64,000 bases of DNA from Colius striatus (taxonomy: Eukaryota > Chordata > Aves > Coliiformes > Coliidae). Below, piece after piece: positions 1 to 12,700 of the stretch. Made by a program: the position numbers and the translations under genes. Location of the stretch: the NCBI RefSeq assembly GCF_028858725.1, contig NC_084760.1:79056367-79120366 (forward strand), given 5' to 3'. The notes beneath the pieces were generated by a model. The model was not told where the DNA came from. It made no database searches and worked only from the letters and a program-made list of their open reading frames with translations. Position 1 is the stretch's first letter, and every line of letters begins with the position of its first letter.

Positions 1-1683
1 AAGAGACATCCCAAGCAAGGACTATCCCAGCGAATTCTTTTGAAACCATGAATCAAGTGTAAATGACTGGAGGTATCTTGAGTTTACATGACATATCTCT
101 TTGTACAAGAGACAGATGGTCAGATATCACCCTGCTAACGCAGTAAATCTCTACACAGAACAATCTTTAGGATAATTACAACTATGCAGCAACATTGCGG
201 TAAGTGGATGCGGCTCTGCTGAGGTGGAATTTTGTTGACATCTAATGAGGACAATATAACTTCCTGTGCATATCTGAAGCTCATTCAGAGTTGAGAAAGG
301 ACATTGTAAAGGTATCTAAATATAATATGTCTGTACTGTGCTAAACTAAGTCAGTGAATCCAGGTGTGACATAGTGAGGAATCACACAGGCTATAAGTTC
401 TAACTGCATTACAGGTGAGTTCCCTTATTCAGCTGCTTAGGTGGGCTGTAAAAATAAAGTATTAATATCAGGAGGTATCCTGGGGAAAAAAACCCAAACA
501 AACAAAAAAAACAACCTAAACCAAGGGACAAAGTTGCAAAAGAAAGTAGGAATCACATTTTGGCATCACACACATTCAGTGTGATAGCCCCTCTGCTCAG
601 AGGCAGCTAGAGGGATGCTAAGTTGGTCTTTTTCATGTACTGCTGTGATTTTCTAGCAGGCAGTGCTACAAAAAAAAAAAAAAAAAAAGGAAACTTTGGC
701 TTTCCAGAGGTTAAACCACTTTACCATTTCAATTTCCCTTCTTATGGGAACACTTATGACTCCCAGAGAATGGGGTGACAGGTTCCTCACTCCTCTTAGT
801 GCCCCTTCCTCAGACAACCTTTCCCCTATGCTTTTTAGTACTTACCACTCCCCTGTCAATGATAAACCTGCATCCATCACTGCTGCTGTAGGTTTTGGCA
901 CCAGATTGGACTCCCAAACCTGTGAAGGCAGGGCTGACAACAGGCAAAAATTTAAATTAATTGAGATTTCCCTCCTCATTTGGAAACAACTCAGGGAAAA
1001 CATAAACCTTGTCATATCTGAAGGACGGCTTAATACTACACTCCTAAATGAGACATGACTGAGTCTTAATCCCACTGAGTGAAACCTGACTGGTTTGTAT
1101 TAATAGTTTGTTATTATCTCTGATAGTTCCCCCACTCCAAATCCTTTGTGCAACCTTTACATGAGATTTTTAAACAACAAAAGAAAATCCATTTGGAGAG
1201 ACATTTTCCCATTTTAATAACATTTTCACACATATGAGTTAAGTCAGTCACTGTTACAAGCTCAGTCTCTCTTTTCTGCAGTGATCAAAATTAAATGCCA
1301 GCAGATCTCCAGGGAGGCTACAGGCTGAGCCAAGCACAGCAAGCTCCTGTGGTAGGTACTGACACTCTCAGTGAATTCCATCACTACTTATTCACTTGTT
1401 TAGCAGTAATTCAAAATCACATTTTTGCACAGATCACAGGACCTCAACTGAGCAATTTTTTCTGAGAGTGTTTCTCTATACCATGAGATTGGTCTTCAGG
1501 CTGCCTCACTCCAGCCCCTCTACTACTCAGTACCAAGATAGAAGCTGTCTTCACACAGGACCAGGTGAAGAAGTGGCCCTGAAGTTAACACAGAAGCTTA
1601 GAGCTGGGGGCTCTTTCAGATCAGGAATCTAAGAAGCAGATGTCAAATTCAGGCTTTGCTGTTGTGTCGACAAACTCATTTAT

Positions 1684-1721
1684 AATGCTTCTGGTTCTCG
1701 TTTAAAATGCTTCTGGTTCTC
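1684..1721. repeat. Two-copy tandem duplication, 22-bp period
   Basis: The 16-base word AATGCTTCTGGTTCTC occurs at 1684-1699 and again at 1706-1721, separated by six bases. This looks like a local duplication and has no evident function. Confidence 0.8.
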
Positions 1722-4584
1722 AAGAAGGAGTAGACGATAACTCCCTTTACTTCTCCTTCACACAGAACAAGTCGCTGACTCTGCTGTGAGGAGTCAAATG
1801 AAGAGCTAGAAACACCAGTGTGCAATCTCCCTTAGAGTCGTGTCCAGCACTGCCTGGAGTAACCACATCTGACCAGGGTTCATCCAAAAAACCCACACTG
1901 GGAACTCTTAGCACCAGCCATGTCTTTTTATAGTTAAGGACCTTCTTCCTAAATACCGTGATTGCACGGAACACTCTCATTTCCCTAACAATAGTAGCTC
2001 ATGACATTCAAGAACCTGTGCCATCAAGACCTTCAGATTTGGACCAGCAGACAGTATATATACATCTTGAGGACACCAGAGGGAGATAACCTCACTCATA
2101 GAAGCAAGGCAATTTACTCCAGAGGTTCTCACACAACCAGTGCCTCCTCTCGTTCCCCAGGAATATCTCTTCTCTTAATAACTTGAGCCCCAGCCCCTAT
2201 GTGGCTAGAACAAAGAGCGCTTGCTTTGAAAGTAATCTGTAAGGGAGGGCACACTACTGTCAGCACTGCCATCACCTAGAATGTTTTGCAGGGCTATAAA
2301 CTATTTGGGAAAAATAACCCACAAATGTTCAGGACCTCTGCAAAATAAAAACCCTTTAAGTGTCTTTGAAAGGGACTATGTGTTTTTCAATTGTCAATGC
2401 ATACAGAATCCTTTGCCATCTATTCTGGGCTGGAGTTATAGGTGGTCATAAGACACCTGAAAATTATTGAGGGTATGAACTGGCGATGTAATTCCAACAT
2501 AGGCTTGGATTTTGGAAAATTAAATTACATTTGGAGGTTATAAGGGAGCAAGACTGAGGCAAGTGGTGTTTTATACCCAGTAGTTTTCTAAATCTATTCT
2601 GGTTTTGTAGGGTGAGGATTGTACTCCGCCTTAGTGATCCCATCTTCAGACAAGAGGCAGAAGAACTAAGGAAATGTGCTACCGTGTTTTAGCATTTGCT
2701 AGTAACATTCTGTGATTGGGACTATTGTAACATCAGAGCTAGTCTTCCTTTGCACCTTGCACAGGCATTCATGCCTGAACAAAGAATACACAAAATGCTA
2801 CTCTTTGGATTTGGCAGTGTGTTATAAGCATTTGGCACAAGCATACATTTCAGCGTAAACTGCAAGGCAACAAAGAATCCAATCCCATTCACTTCACAAA
2901 AGAAAAGAGAAAAATAATAAAAACAAGAGCGTTTTGCAGTTGCCTAATGACAAAATTTCCAGGTCTGAAGAGACTTTTAAAAAAAATGTTCCTATCAGCC
3001 TTGCTTTTAAAACAGGAAGAATGATAACTGAGGGCAACTAATAGCTTGCAGGGTCAATCTCAGCATTAGGATTTGAATGAAGAGATGAAAGAGGTCTAAA
3101 GGGAATGAAATCCCTGGGCACAGAACTATGATCCTTTTGGGAATCGTTCCCATGGGGCCACTTAGCAACAGGCCACCATCCAAGCACAACACCCCTGAGA
3201 GGAGAAGAAAAACTTTCTCCTTTGTATTTTGCCCTCTCTGTTGAAAATACTGTTTTCAGCTTGTTCCCTGGGGAGTCAGTGCCTCATTAGGAAGAAATAA
3301 AGCTGGCCAGTCTGAGAGTGATTGTGTCTCATGCTCTGCAAAGGCACACATTTCTCTTATCCCCAGGAAGAAAATTGCCTCATTTTATATTCAGAATCAA
3401 ATGTACTGAAATTATAAGCAGTGGAATAATTACATTCAACATGACACACTAGATCTGACCTTAATAAGATAGCCTGCTGGCCTTAACTGTTGTGGGACTG
3501 TCTCCTTCCATTTGTAGACCTGGGGATTGTTTCCACTTTTTCCTTCCAATAAAAATAAGTTATGTGCTCCTTGCATCTTGTCCATGTGCTCGGTGTGACC
3601 CTGTGGGCTAAAGCAATAACTCATTCAGTTCTGCTGCATCTGAGTGCTGACTTGGCCAGTGCCACCATCATAGAAACAAAGAAAGCAAACATGTACTTAG
3701 AGAGAGGGATGGACACAGCCATGGAGTTATTTTTAACCTTTAATCATTTGATAGCCAATTTTAGCAATTCTAGAAGAAACCTTGGCTCCGCTCACACAAT
3801 GAATTTACCCTGAGTGTTGATGGCTCCAATGGAGTCATGAAATACCTCTTTGACAAGGGTATTTAGTATTAAAATCTGTCACACGCCAAAATCTGACAGC
3901 TTCTTCTCTTCTGACCTCCAAGTCGTATTAGTATTTCAGTGCCACCCCCACACATCTCTGCTAGTGCTGCTCAGTTGTGACCTACACCCCCTACTATTAC
4001 AGCACCAAGCACCCCATGTGATGTAGATAACACATTTTTCTGATGGATTAAGTGTAACACAAAACCATTCATGAAAGTTTGCCTTTGCTCTGAAATTTTT
4101 CTGCATTTAGAGCACAGAAAGCTGCAGGATGGGAGGGAGGAGGAGGAACAGGTCTGTTCAGGACATATCCTTGGGAGCCTGCAGATGTGGTTTTTAATCC
4201 CTCTTTTCCTTGGAGAGCAGTTAATAGAAAGCATGTAAGAGGTGAAAATGAACATCTCACCTTTCTCCTGAGTAACAGCAACAGCTGGAGACAAAATGTG
4301 TGGATATAACTGAGATCTAACAACTATGTGCAAATTCTGCTCTCCAGAGGGGTGCAAACATGAAAGTTTGGTTGGGAGTTTTCCTGCCTTCCCCTGACAA
4401 AAGCAGTATTAAGGTTTTTCAACTAAATATCAAAACCCAAGTTATTGCAGTGCTTTCTTTTGGAACTTATGCAATGACTACTTATTACTAGTTCAGCTTT
4501 CTATAAGACATTGGATTTCTTAAAATAAAAGGCATGAGACGCACCACAGACCCCCTGTATTGCTATTCTGTAGGTATAAAAGAG

Positions 4585-4668
4585 GCACTCTGGTATTTCC
4601 TTCACAGGGGTGCTGGAAGGACAACACTGAAAATGCTTGGAAGGTGTTCAAAGGCCATGGGTGTAGAC
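4585..4668 (+). repeat. Ancient MIR/CORE-type SINE remnant (weak)
   Basis: The stretch has TTCACAGGGGTGCTGGAAGG followed by a GGAAGGTGTTCAAAGGCCATGGG-like tail. This follows the layout of amniote MIR-type SINEs, in which a CTCACAGGGGTGTTGTGAGG block precedes a GTGCTCAGATACTATGG block. The match is from memory and heavily diverged, so both edges and family are approximate. Confidence 0.4.
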
Positions 4669-4829
4669 GTTGTACATACGAGGACATGCAAAAAGAACTG
4701 AGTCGTGTCTTTAGCGAGAAACTGGATGGGTAGCAGTTAGACCAGGATGCTTGGAGAAAGGATATGTCTTATTTTCCCAAGTCTGTCCTTCATCTTCCAG
4801 CTGATGCTGAACATAGCACTTTTATTCTC

Positions 4830-4890
4830 AGTACATCCATTTCCTCACCCGTAGTATGGGAGCAGTACCACTGACCTTAAAACTCAGGAG
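4830..4890 (+). repeat. Ancient MIR-type SINE remnant (weak)
   Basis: CATTTCCTCACCCGTAGTAT followed by GGGAGCAGTACCACTGACCT resembles the MIR core, in which CAGTTTCCTCATCTGTAAAATGGG leads into a short run of TA-rich codon-like triplets. Only about 50 bases are convincing. The copy lies 170 bases from another weak MIR-like block in the same orientation. Confidence 0.4.
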
Positions 4891-7699
4891 ACAGCGAAAG
4901 CTGAACTCACTATCATACAGAATGCTTCATAATTTGCATCACAGATTGTGGATGAGAATTAACAGTGTCATGGTCCTGATGCAGCTAATTTTGAGCCTTT
5001 CATATTCCAGTGTTAGAGCAAGGAAAGCAAAAGTCATTCTTGCTTTAATCAGCCTTGAGCAAACCCTGCCTGCACCTTCTGATATACACCTTGGAAACAG
5101 TGACATGGCATGTAGTAGCCCATGCACCAAGGACAAGTGCAGAACTTGCCTCTGCAATGGTAACAAGCTGTAGCACATCCTTCATGAAGCCCCATCCCTG
5201 TTCATTGAGCTCTGCAGAACAAACCATAAGCGAAAACAAAGGCTTCAAGAGAACCTAAAATCTCCATTGTACCTTTGTGCTCCAGTGCTCACCTGGCTGA
5301 AGTCCCTCCATGCCTATGATCTGTCTCAGAAAGCCTAGCAGGACAGCAGACACCTCATGGCAATTTGTCACTCAGGGTTGCAGGTAAAGGACTTGTGTTT
5401 CCTCACATGTAGAAAGCTTCTGGTAGCAATTTTTCAAGCTTTAGCATATCCTTTGTCTCTGAGGATGATCCATCATCTGAAGTTGGAGAGGGTCTCCTAC
5501 ACACCAGGAACTGGTCAGTGCTCTGCTGCTTCCCAGTGACAAGGGTTTTTCTCCTTTTTTTATTTTGCCTGGCCTCAGTGTTTATGGTCTACAGCCTCCT
5601 GTACACCCTGCTCTTTGCAGTGCCACCATGGAAATGTCTGTATAAATGTGAATTTCAATAGCCATTATACTCCCAGCAGCAGCAATCCACGTTCGATACC
5701 TCGGAGCCTGTTAATCTGTAGTAGTCATAAGGCTACTTATCTCCTGCTCTTTTCAAATACCTCAGCAGCAGATACAAAAGGGAAATGGCAGGAGCTATTC
5801 TTCTCTGGAGTTTGTGAGCTTTGGGTTTTTTTCTTTTTCTTTCTATTTTTTTTTTATTTTATGCTGTACTGTTTCTACATTGCCAAATGTCACATTCAAA
5901 ACCGATGGTAAAGTTTGCAAGAGAGATAAGAGACGACAATCTCCCAGGTTTCTGGTACTGTAAGACTCTTGTCCCAGGAAAGCACCTAGTTGCAGGATGA
6001 CTTTGCAAGGGCCCAAAGTGCTTAGCGATCTATGTTAATTAAAGCACTATGGTCTGAAAGCTTGAAGAGATTTAGTTCAGATCTTCCTTGGGGTCAATTT
6101 TTGCTGTACTACGTATTCGCTGATGAATCCTCAGCACCAGCCTAGGGATGCTGAGCTACAAAGGAAGTTTGGAGAGAGGTGCTCATATGCCATGGACATA
6201 GGCATTAAAAGACAAAGAGAGATGTGGCTCCAGAGAGACTTCTAGTGAGGATAATGAGAGCTAAAATTGTGCAAAGGAAATGAACTATGAAAGAAAATTA
6301 TCTTTTGTTTTGGACTTGGACTGCGGCCTCTAGGGTTCTTATGGTGAAAGATTTGGGATGCAGATTCACTTCACCTCTCCCACTGCTGACATCCAAAGTT
6401 GAAGCCGTTTCAGCAGCCAAAACCTGGACAAGAGCTCTCCCTCAGAGCCCTCCCTCATCTCTTTTAATCTCCACAAGTGGAGTGCTGTTGAGCAGTAGAG
6501 TACATTGCGGATCTCACTACGTGTCCAGGTGTGACTAAAACAAGGCCACAAAAAGAGCAGTAAGGCACAAGCTTCACAACTAATCAGCTGCGTGAGTTGG
6601 ACATGTTTAACAAGAGACTGAAGAAAATTCTCTGCTATGAGATGAAGTGTTCCAGGCAAGAGCAGAGGTTTGTCAGGTGCTAGCTAGGGAAATAGAGCTG
6701 TGGAGCTGGGTTTACAAAGAACAAAGTGCTGGACTCATGCATTCAAGTGCTCCTGTGCAGAGCTGGGTCCTGCAAATGGAGAACAATTGTGTCAACTAGG
6801 GCAGGACCCAGAGTGTTGCAGATGTGAGGGAATGGAGAGGATACTGAAGATGTTTAGCAAAAGGTCCCAAAAGGTGGGGAATGATCTGGTTCTTGTAAGA
6901 AGATGGTAATAATGCAACTTTATTTTCTACATACAATTAAGATACTTAACAGTTCTTTCAGTTCCATTTTAATAATTTGGTAAGCAAGAGACCTTCAGTC
7001 AAGACACAAAAGGCCAAGAATGAAATTTCATATTTATTGCCATCACTTCATCTTTTCTCTGCTTTTCTGGCTCATTTGTCTCAAGGTGTGGAAACAGCTG
7101 GCTCACTGAACACCATAGAAAAATATTAAGGATCGCATGCCAGGCAGGGCCATTTGCAACTTTCTGCTTAGTGTTGCAGGAATATTTCAGTACTGGCAAA
7201 TTACCTTCAAACTTTTTCTGCTCCTCTACCTTAGAGAAAAATCCTCTGGTCTTTCTTCACCTACATGTTTTTTTATTAATTATCATCAATGGATAGCCCA
7301 TCACCACCAGCTAAGGCGATCAACCATCTTACAGGTGAGACTGGAAATCTCATGGGTTTAGAGGCTTAGACGAGCTGATTTACTTAGGTAGAGGAAAGAG
7401 GGCCAAGGACAGTCATTTTATAGCAGCCTTCCTACACTGCCTGACATGAACAAAACAATGTTCCTGTTTTCTCTTGCTGTCACATCTTTACACATCCCTG
7501 AAAAACTTTCTCATCCTGGAACTTTTGCTGGAAAGTTCAGTCTTAGAAATAAATCTTAGATTAGCAAAATGAGAAGTCTTCCAAGTGCTGATTGCTACAG
7601 ACTAGGGAGGTGAACTAGGAAAGGTATAAGTCTTCCTACATTTACATGGAAGCATACACCACAGCCCCTCTCAGATAGGCTGCTGGGATGAATGGACTT

Positions 7700-7985
7700 T
7701 CATAGAATTATATAATCACAGAATGGTAGGGTTGGAAGGGACCTTTAGAGATCATTTAGTCTAACCCCCTGCTAAAGTAGGTTCACCTGAATCAGGTCAC
7801 ACAGGAACACATCCAGGCGGGTTTTGAAAACCTCCAGAGGAGGAGACTCCACACCCTCCCTGAGCAGCCTGTGCCAGGGCACCCTCGCCCTCACAGAAAA
7901 GAAGTTTTCCTTTGAGATCAAGTGGAACTTTCTGTGTTCCAGCTTCTATCCATTACCGCTTGTCCTGTCGCTGTCCGTTATCCCT
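7700..7985 (-). mobile_element. CR1 LINE, 5'-truncated 3' end
   Basis: The + strand shows the reverse complement of a CR1 3' end: a TCATAGAATT/ATCACAGAATGG terminal repeat, GGGTTGGAAGGGACCTTTAG, the block CCCCTGCTAAAGTAGGTTCA, then GGAGACTCCACACCCTCCCTGA and the CTTGTCCTGTCGCTG block where similarity stops. CR1 elements are the dominant LINEs of birds and usually lose their 5' end on insertion, as here. The 3' end lies at the left, so the element is on the minus strand. No target duplication is seen, as is usual for CR1. Confidence 0.95.
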
Positions 7986-9152
7986 AACCCTGTTTTGATC
8001 TGATGTAGTGTGGCTATTTCTTTGGTTCCTCTTTATAGAAGTGGTCAACAGTGCAAAATAATATGCTTTAAGAGTTAATAGTTTGAAGTTTCATTCTGAT
8101 TTGCCTTGACAAGGCAGCTAATGGTAAACTCAGCTTTTAAGCAGGATAACAAGCTTGTGAAGCTCTCCTAATAAGAGGAAGTTCAAGGCACATTATTACT
8201 TCTAACTGATTCCATCTGAGAATCTAAACAAAAACTCAATCTTTCACAAGCTGAGGTCTACACAGACAAGCATATCCATGGAGCTTCACTGATCTTTATT
8301 TTGTTAAAAACATCCTTCATGGTTGCCACTTATGTAACTCTACCAATGGCAGTAACAGTGTCAAGACTGAGACAGAGTAGCATGGCTGCTTCTGTCACGT
8401 TACCACATCATTTAGGCCCTCACAAACCAATTTTAGGTGATAATGCAGTGTAAATAGCAGAAGCCAGGGCTGTACTGTTGTGAAACCTGCTCAGTCAGGC
8501 TGGCATTTTACACTAGAGATAAGGAACAGGGGATAGCGCAGGATTTTCTCCTTTCCTACTGCCCAGGGTCCAAAAAAAAGTCAGTAAAGGACAATGCTGA
8601 GCTGCTTGGAAGGCATCTTTAATTCCTATTGAATTTCTGCAGCCACAGCTCTATATAACAACAATCAAGACAAGAAAAAATAAAAGCAAAGAGCAAGGTC
8701 TAGCAACCTAAGATAAACCATGCTCCTTTTGCTATTGATCACCTCAACTCAGTGCTTTCATTCCTAGTCAAATCTGATCAAAACATTGCAGAGGATTTCT
8801 GAGAAAACAGGACGTATACCTGGGGAAAAAAAATCTATGCAAAAAAGCTATATGGCAGGAGCAAAGAAGTAAAGTTGAATTAAAATCTGGCTTTATTCTC
8901 CCCATCACTTCCTTCTCTCCTACTCAAAACCTTGGTTTCAAAACCAAGCTAACAAGCTTCTACCATCATCTGCTTGTGGAAAGATAAAGGGTCCAGGCAC
9001 TATCATTTTATTATGCCAGAATCATTGTAATTCCATGAGTAGCCACTGGTGTAGTAAAAGAGTCTTTTATTTTCTTCAGCCAGCCTGACAGCTCGACCCA
9101 TCTGGAAGGAACATGCTTTTGGTGACTTTCCTTGTGCATCGTCATGCACGGC
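7986..9152. other. Intergenic DNA between a CR1 and an LTR
   Basis: No gene, RNA or recognisable repeat is visible here. The sequence is AT-rich with short A-runs (for example near 8823 and 8570). Confidence 0.6.
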
Positions 9153-9705
9153 TGTTGTGCTTTAACCCCAAACAGTACCTCAGCTCCATACAGCCCCTCA
9201 CTCACTCCCTGTCAGTGGGATGGAGGAGAGAATCAGAAGGGTAAAAGTGAAAAATCTTGTGGGTTGAGATAAAGACAGTTCCCATGTGGAGGCAGACATT
9301 CAGCCATCTCCAGGACAGCCAGGCTCTATCACATGTAACAGTTTCCTGGGAAGACAAATGCCATCACTCCAAACTTTCCCCCTCTTCCTTCAGCTTTATC
9401 TGCTGAGCATGACATAGAATTACAGACTCATAGAAATGTTTTGGCTGGAAGAGACCTTTAAGATCATCGAGTCCAGCCTTTGTCCCTGTGGTTAGTTGTC
9501 GTCAGCTGTCCCATCTGTGTCCTCCCTCAACTTCTTGGTGGGGTGGTGTGTGAGGCAGAGAAGTCCTTGACACTGTGCAAGCCCTGCTCATCAGTAGTCA
9601 AAACACCCCTGTGTTATCAACACTGTTTTCAGTACAAATCCAAAACATAGACTCTTACTAGCTACTAAGAAGAAAATTAACTCCATCTCAACCAAAGCCA
9701 GTACG
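9153..9705 (-). mobile_element. Solo LTR of an avian endogenous retrovirus (ERVL-like)
   Basis: Read on the minus strand, this matches a widespread bird LTR that opens with a TGGCTTTGGTTGAGATGGAG block followed by AGTTAATTTTCTTC (about 9671-9700), passes a degraded TATA region (near 9395-9405), and ends with the GGGGTTAAAGCACAACA-like terminus at 9153-9169. The 3' TG..CA-type end is kept at 9153; the opposite end has drifted to CG. The five flanking bases ACGGC (9148-9152) and ATGGC (9706-9710) match at four of five positions, fitting the 5-bp target duplication of ERVL-type elements. A CR1 tail has inserted inside it (9414-9485). No gag, pol or env sequence adjoins it, so it is a solo LTR. 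The family name is inferred from memory. Confidence 0.85.
9414..9485 (-). mobile_element. Short CR1 3' tail nested in the LTR
   Basis: ATAGAATTACAGACTCATAG followed by TTTTGGCTGGAAGAGACCTT and AAGATCATCGAGTCCAGCC is the reverse complement of a CR1 3' end. Only about 72 bases are present. Sequence on both sides belongs to the same LTR, so the CR1 inserted later. Compared with my recollection of intact LTR copies, roughly 15-20 bases of LTR seem to be missing at the junction. Confidence 0.85.
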
Positions 9706-12700
9706 ATGGCTCATTGTAACTTGGCTGTTACTTGCTTTTCCTGCCTCATGGGGTTAGATGCTCAGGAGGAAGAAGATAAATAAGAGGGCCCAAGGTGCCT
9801 CACAACAAGATTTGGTTTGCCTTCTGAATTATTGCTGCCAGAAGGTAATGAGCATTTCTCCCCAGACTTTCTCTCACAAGGACAGAAAACTCACTTGGTT
9901 TAACAAGATTTTCCACATGCTTGTTGTTGTGGGCACAGGCTATGCAAGCCAGAAATGACAAATATGTTCTTGGTTTGAGGCAGCCACACAAAAGCAAGAG
10001 AAGCTTTTATAGAAATCAGGAGACACAATGAATGAGCTTAGATTTGCATTCAAACTTAAGCTCAGATCCTCAAAGGTAGAGAACTTTCAGTTGATCTTTT
10101 CAGCATGTTTCCTTGATCTATGCTGCAGGTTCAAGTGTGTGAATACAATTTTGTGGTGTATGTATGGGTGTGCATGTACCTGATTATTATTTATGTGAAC
10201 TTTGGCTTGTGTGTTTACACTATATTCAGGGCTTGCTCCAATGCATTTGGCAATACCAATAAACCTATTTTCTGGTGTTTACCTAAGCAAAGTAATAATC
10301 CAGCTGTACTTACAGCACTTTGCAGCCAGGACACTTGAGGCACTGCAGAACAACAATAGAAGCATTTCAGAACACAATACAAACACAGTATTAAAATCAT
10401 CTTACAATTCAAACAAAACATGCTGAGTTCCTGAGAGGAAGAGCAATGGAGATGTCAGAGAGGAATAAATATGTGGTTACAATGGTTTTGTTTCAAAACA
10501 CACTGTGAGAAAATCTGGTTTAAATGGGTTTAACAGGGAAGTGGTGGTGGGGGTGAGGTCCTAGTGCTGGAGCCCTCTCTGACAAAGACTTACTCTAAAA
10601 GTTGAGCTATGTCTGGTGCCGACACACAGTCAAATTAAGCTTGAAGTAAGCAAGCCTGGGTTATTGCAAAGATCGGTGCTGTAAAGGGGTTTCAACCAGC
10701 AGTCTCAGTATGTGACAGCTGCTTTGCCCCAGAGGAGGCAGCCTGAATACAGGGTGCGTGAAATTTAATCACTGCTCGTTTCACGTACTAGTGGGGAGTA
10801 AGGGAGTTATCTGCTAACCAATGTGAGAGCCACATGCAGTGACGAGGAATGACACCTACGACCCCAAAGGCAAGTTTCTCTCCAACAAACAACAAATCAT
10901 ACACTTTGTACCTGTGCCCCATCCCAGGTACAAAATAGATACTCCCACCCTTCTCTTTTATGCTGTTTCCCATAGATTTAGCCCAAGAAACACAGGTTAG
11001 CCCACTGGGAGCATCAGCTTCCCAGCTTGCCTGCTCAGCCATCGAGGGGTCCCCAGTGAATGCTGTTGGAGCCATTGTTATTCCTCCTGTGCAATATCTC
11101 TGAGCACAGCATGGAGATATAAAGTCAGCCCAAGCTTGAGCGCCTTCTCCAAGGCTAGTGCTACATAAAGGGAGCTGTATGCGGTGATAAGCATCTAGCT
11201 CCAAGGCTACTGAAAGCTGAATAAACCAGCATTCATTTGTTGTTCGGGGAGCACAGCTCTAAGCTGTATGCTGCCTGCTGCCTTTTCCATGTAAAATGGG
11301 GAATTTCTGCTCAGATGCCAGATGTTAGAGCTGTCTTTGAGTGTCAGGCACATTTCAATAGGATACAATCACTGGAGCTTCCTTGCACTGAACAAAGTTA
11401 AAAGCCTTAAGCAAAGTTGTGCCTGGGAGTCTGGTGTAGCAAGAGGAAGGCTGAACAGTGCCCTCTGCCTTTTCAGCTCTGTGTGGTAGTCATTTTTCAC
11501 TCCCAAATAGGCTCCCGTAATATTCCAGGAAAAATGCTAGGAATCTCTCAAGAAGGAGTTTGGGGTCAAGGCTGAGCCCTGCAGGTGATGTGCACAGTGA
11601 GCTAGAAACAGTGGTGGGAGGGAAGAGTACTGGAGAGGGAAAAGTGGTAACTAGGAAAGCACCAACACTACACTGGAATGGAGTGGTTCAGTACTAGACT
11701 CACTCAGGAAGGTATCAGGATGCTGTGCACTGTACTGTCTGTCCTGGAGGGGTCTCAGTGCCATGGCAGAAAAAGACCTCCAAGCAGCCTGTCAGACTGT
11801 CTTGACAACTCTGTGTCGGAATCCTGCAGTGTGTGAGACCTGGTGCAGTGTAAAAATAAACCCAATATTTCCATATAATCTCACTGACATAAACACAATC
11901 ACGAATTGCACGTGCCAATTCAATCACAAATGTGACATCCATATTTTTCCTCTAATTTAAAGAACATCAGATGATCTTGGTCTAAACTTTAATTTAATAT
12001 AACCAGGTAGAGAAGAAGCCTTCAGTGTATAAACAAAATTACTTGTTTGCTTTACCAGAAGAGCATAGAATACAAATTAGTTGCCAATATTTGCACAGCG
12101 CTTAGACAATGACTGAATGCTTGGGCTCTTGGAATATCCTCTCGTGGAAAGGAGACAAAGGACACAGTTCTGTCATCTTTGCATCCCCTCCAGCAGTAGT
12201 CCCCGTGTGATGGGTAGGAAATGGGTTAGGTTGGCAGGGGTCTTACTGGAGTTTCTTCTCTTCCATAATCACCCTACCTGCAAATGCCTAATTGTTAGCT
12301 GAAAATGTGTATCTCAGGAACAGTGCTCAGAATCAGTGCTCCCAATGACCTCATCAGTGGCTGAGAGGGTGAGAGCTTAAGGTAGTACTGAAACAAGAAT
12401 CACAGTAGCTTAAAATTTATAGAATCAGAGTGATCAATGATCTTCTCCAGTCTGTGCCTTAGCTGCAGAAGATTCTATAGCAATAAAAACAGCATCCCTG
12501 CAAGACTCAGATAGAGTCTAAGACTCCAAGCTGACCTGCCCTAGTCTCAATTTATTAGGCAGGATCACACAAGAACAGCTACAGCAGATGTAATTTCAAG
12601 GTTAAATGTTTGAAATCATCTAATGTATCATAAAAGGTGAAATGGCAGGATATATTTGGCCAATTGGTGTAATTAACCCCCAAAAGCAGGACTGAATTCC

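Larger units (their letters stand above)
1..7699. other. Intergenic DNA upstream of ZFAND3, first block
   Basis: I see no gene in this stretch. Open frames are short (at most about 130 codons), many begin at a non-ATG codon, and none resembles a protein I know. It contains a run of 19 A at 670-688, a 22-bp-spaced tandem duplication near 1684-1721, and two weak ancient SINE-like remnants near 4585 and 4830. The composition is unremarkable vertebrate intergenic DNA of about 40-43% GC by eye, with few CpG dinucleotides. Confidence 0.7.

Noticed and set aside
663..1058. 131-codon + strand frame starting in a poly-A run
   Set aside because: It opens with GTG, starts with a poly-Lys artefact of the A-run, and resembles no protein.
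10788..11204. 138-codon minus-strand open frame
   Set aside because: It opens with TTG; the first ATG leaves only about 95 codons. The translation matches no family I know, and no promoter, intron signal or repeat context supports a gene.
12420..12460. Possible CR1 3' end (TAGAATCAGAGTGATCAATG)
   Set aside because: The core GGTTGGAAGGGACC block is missing and the similarity is too short.
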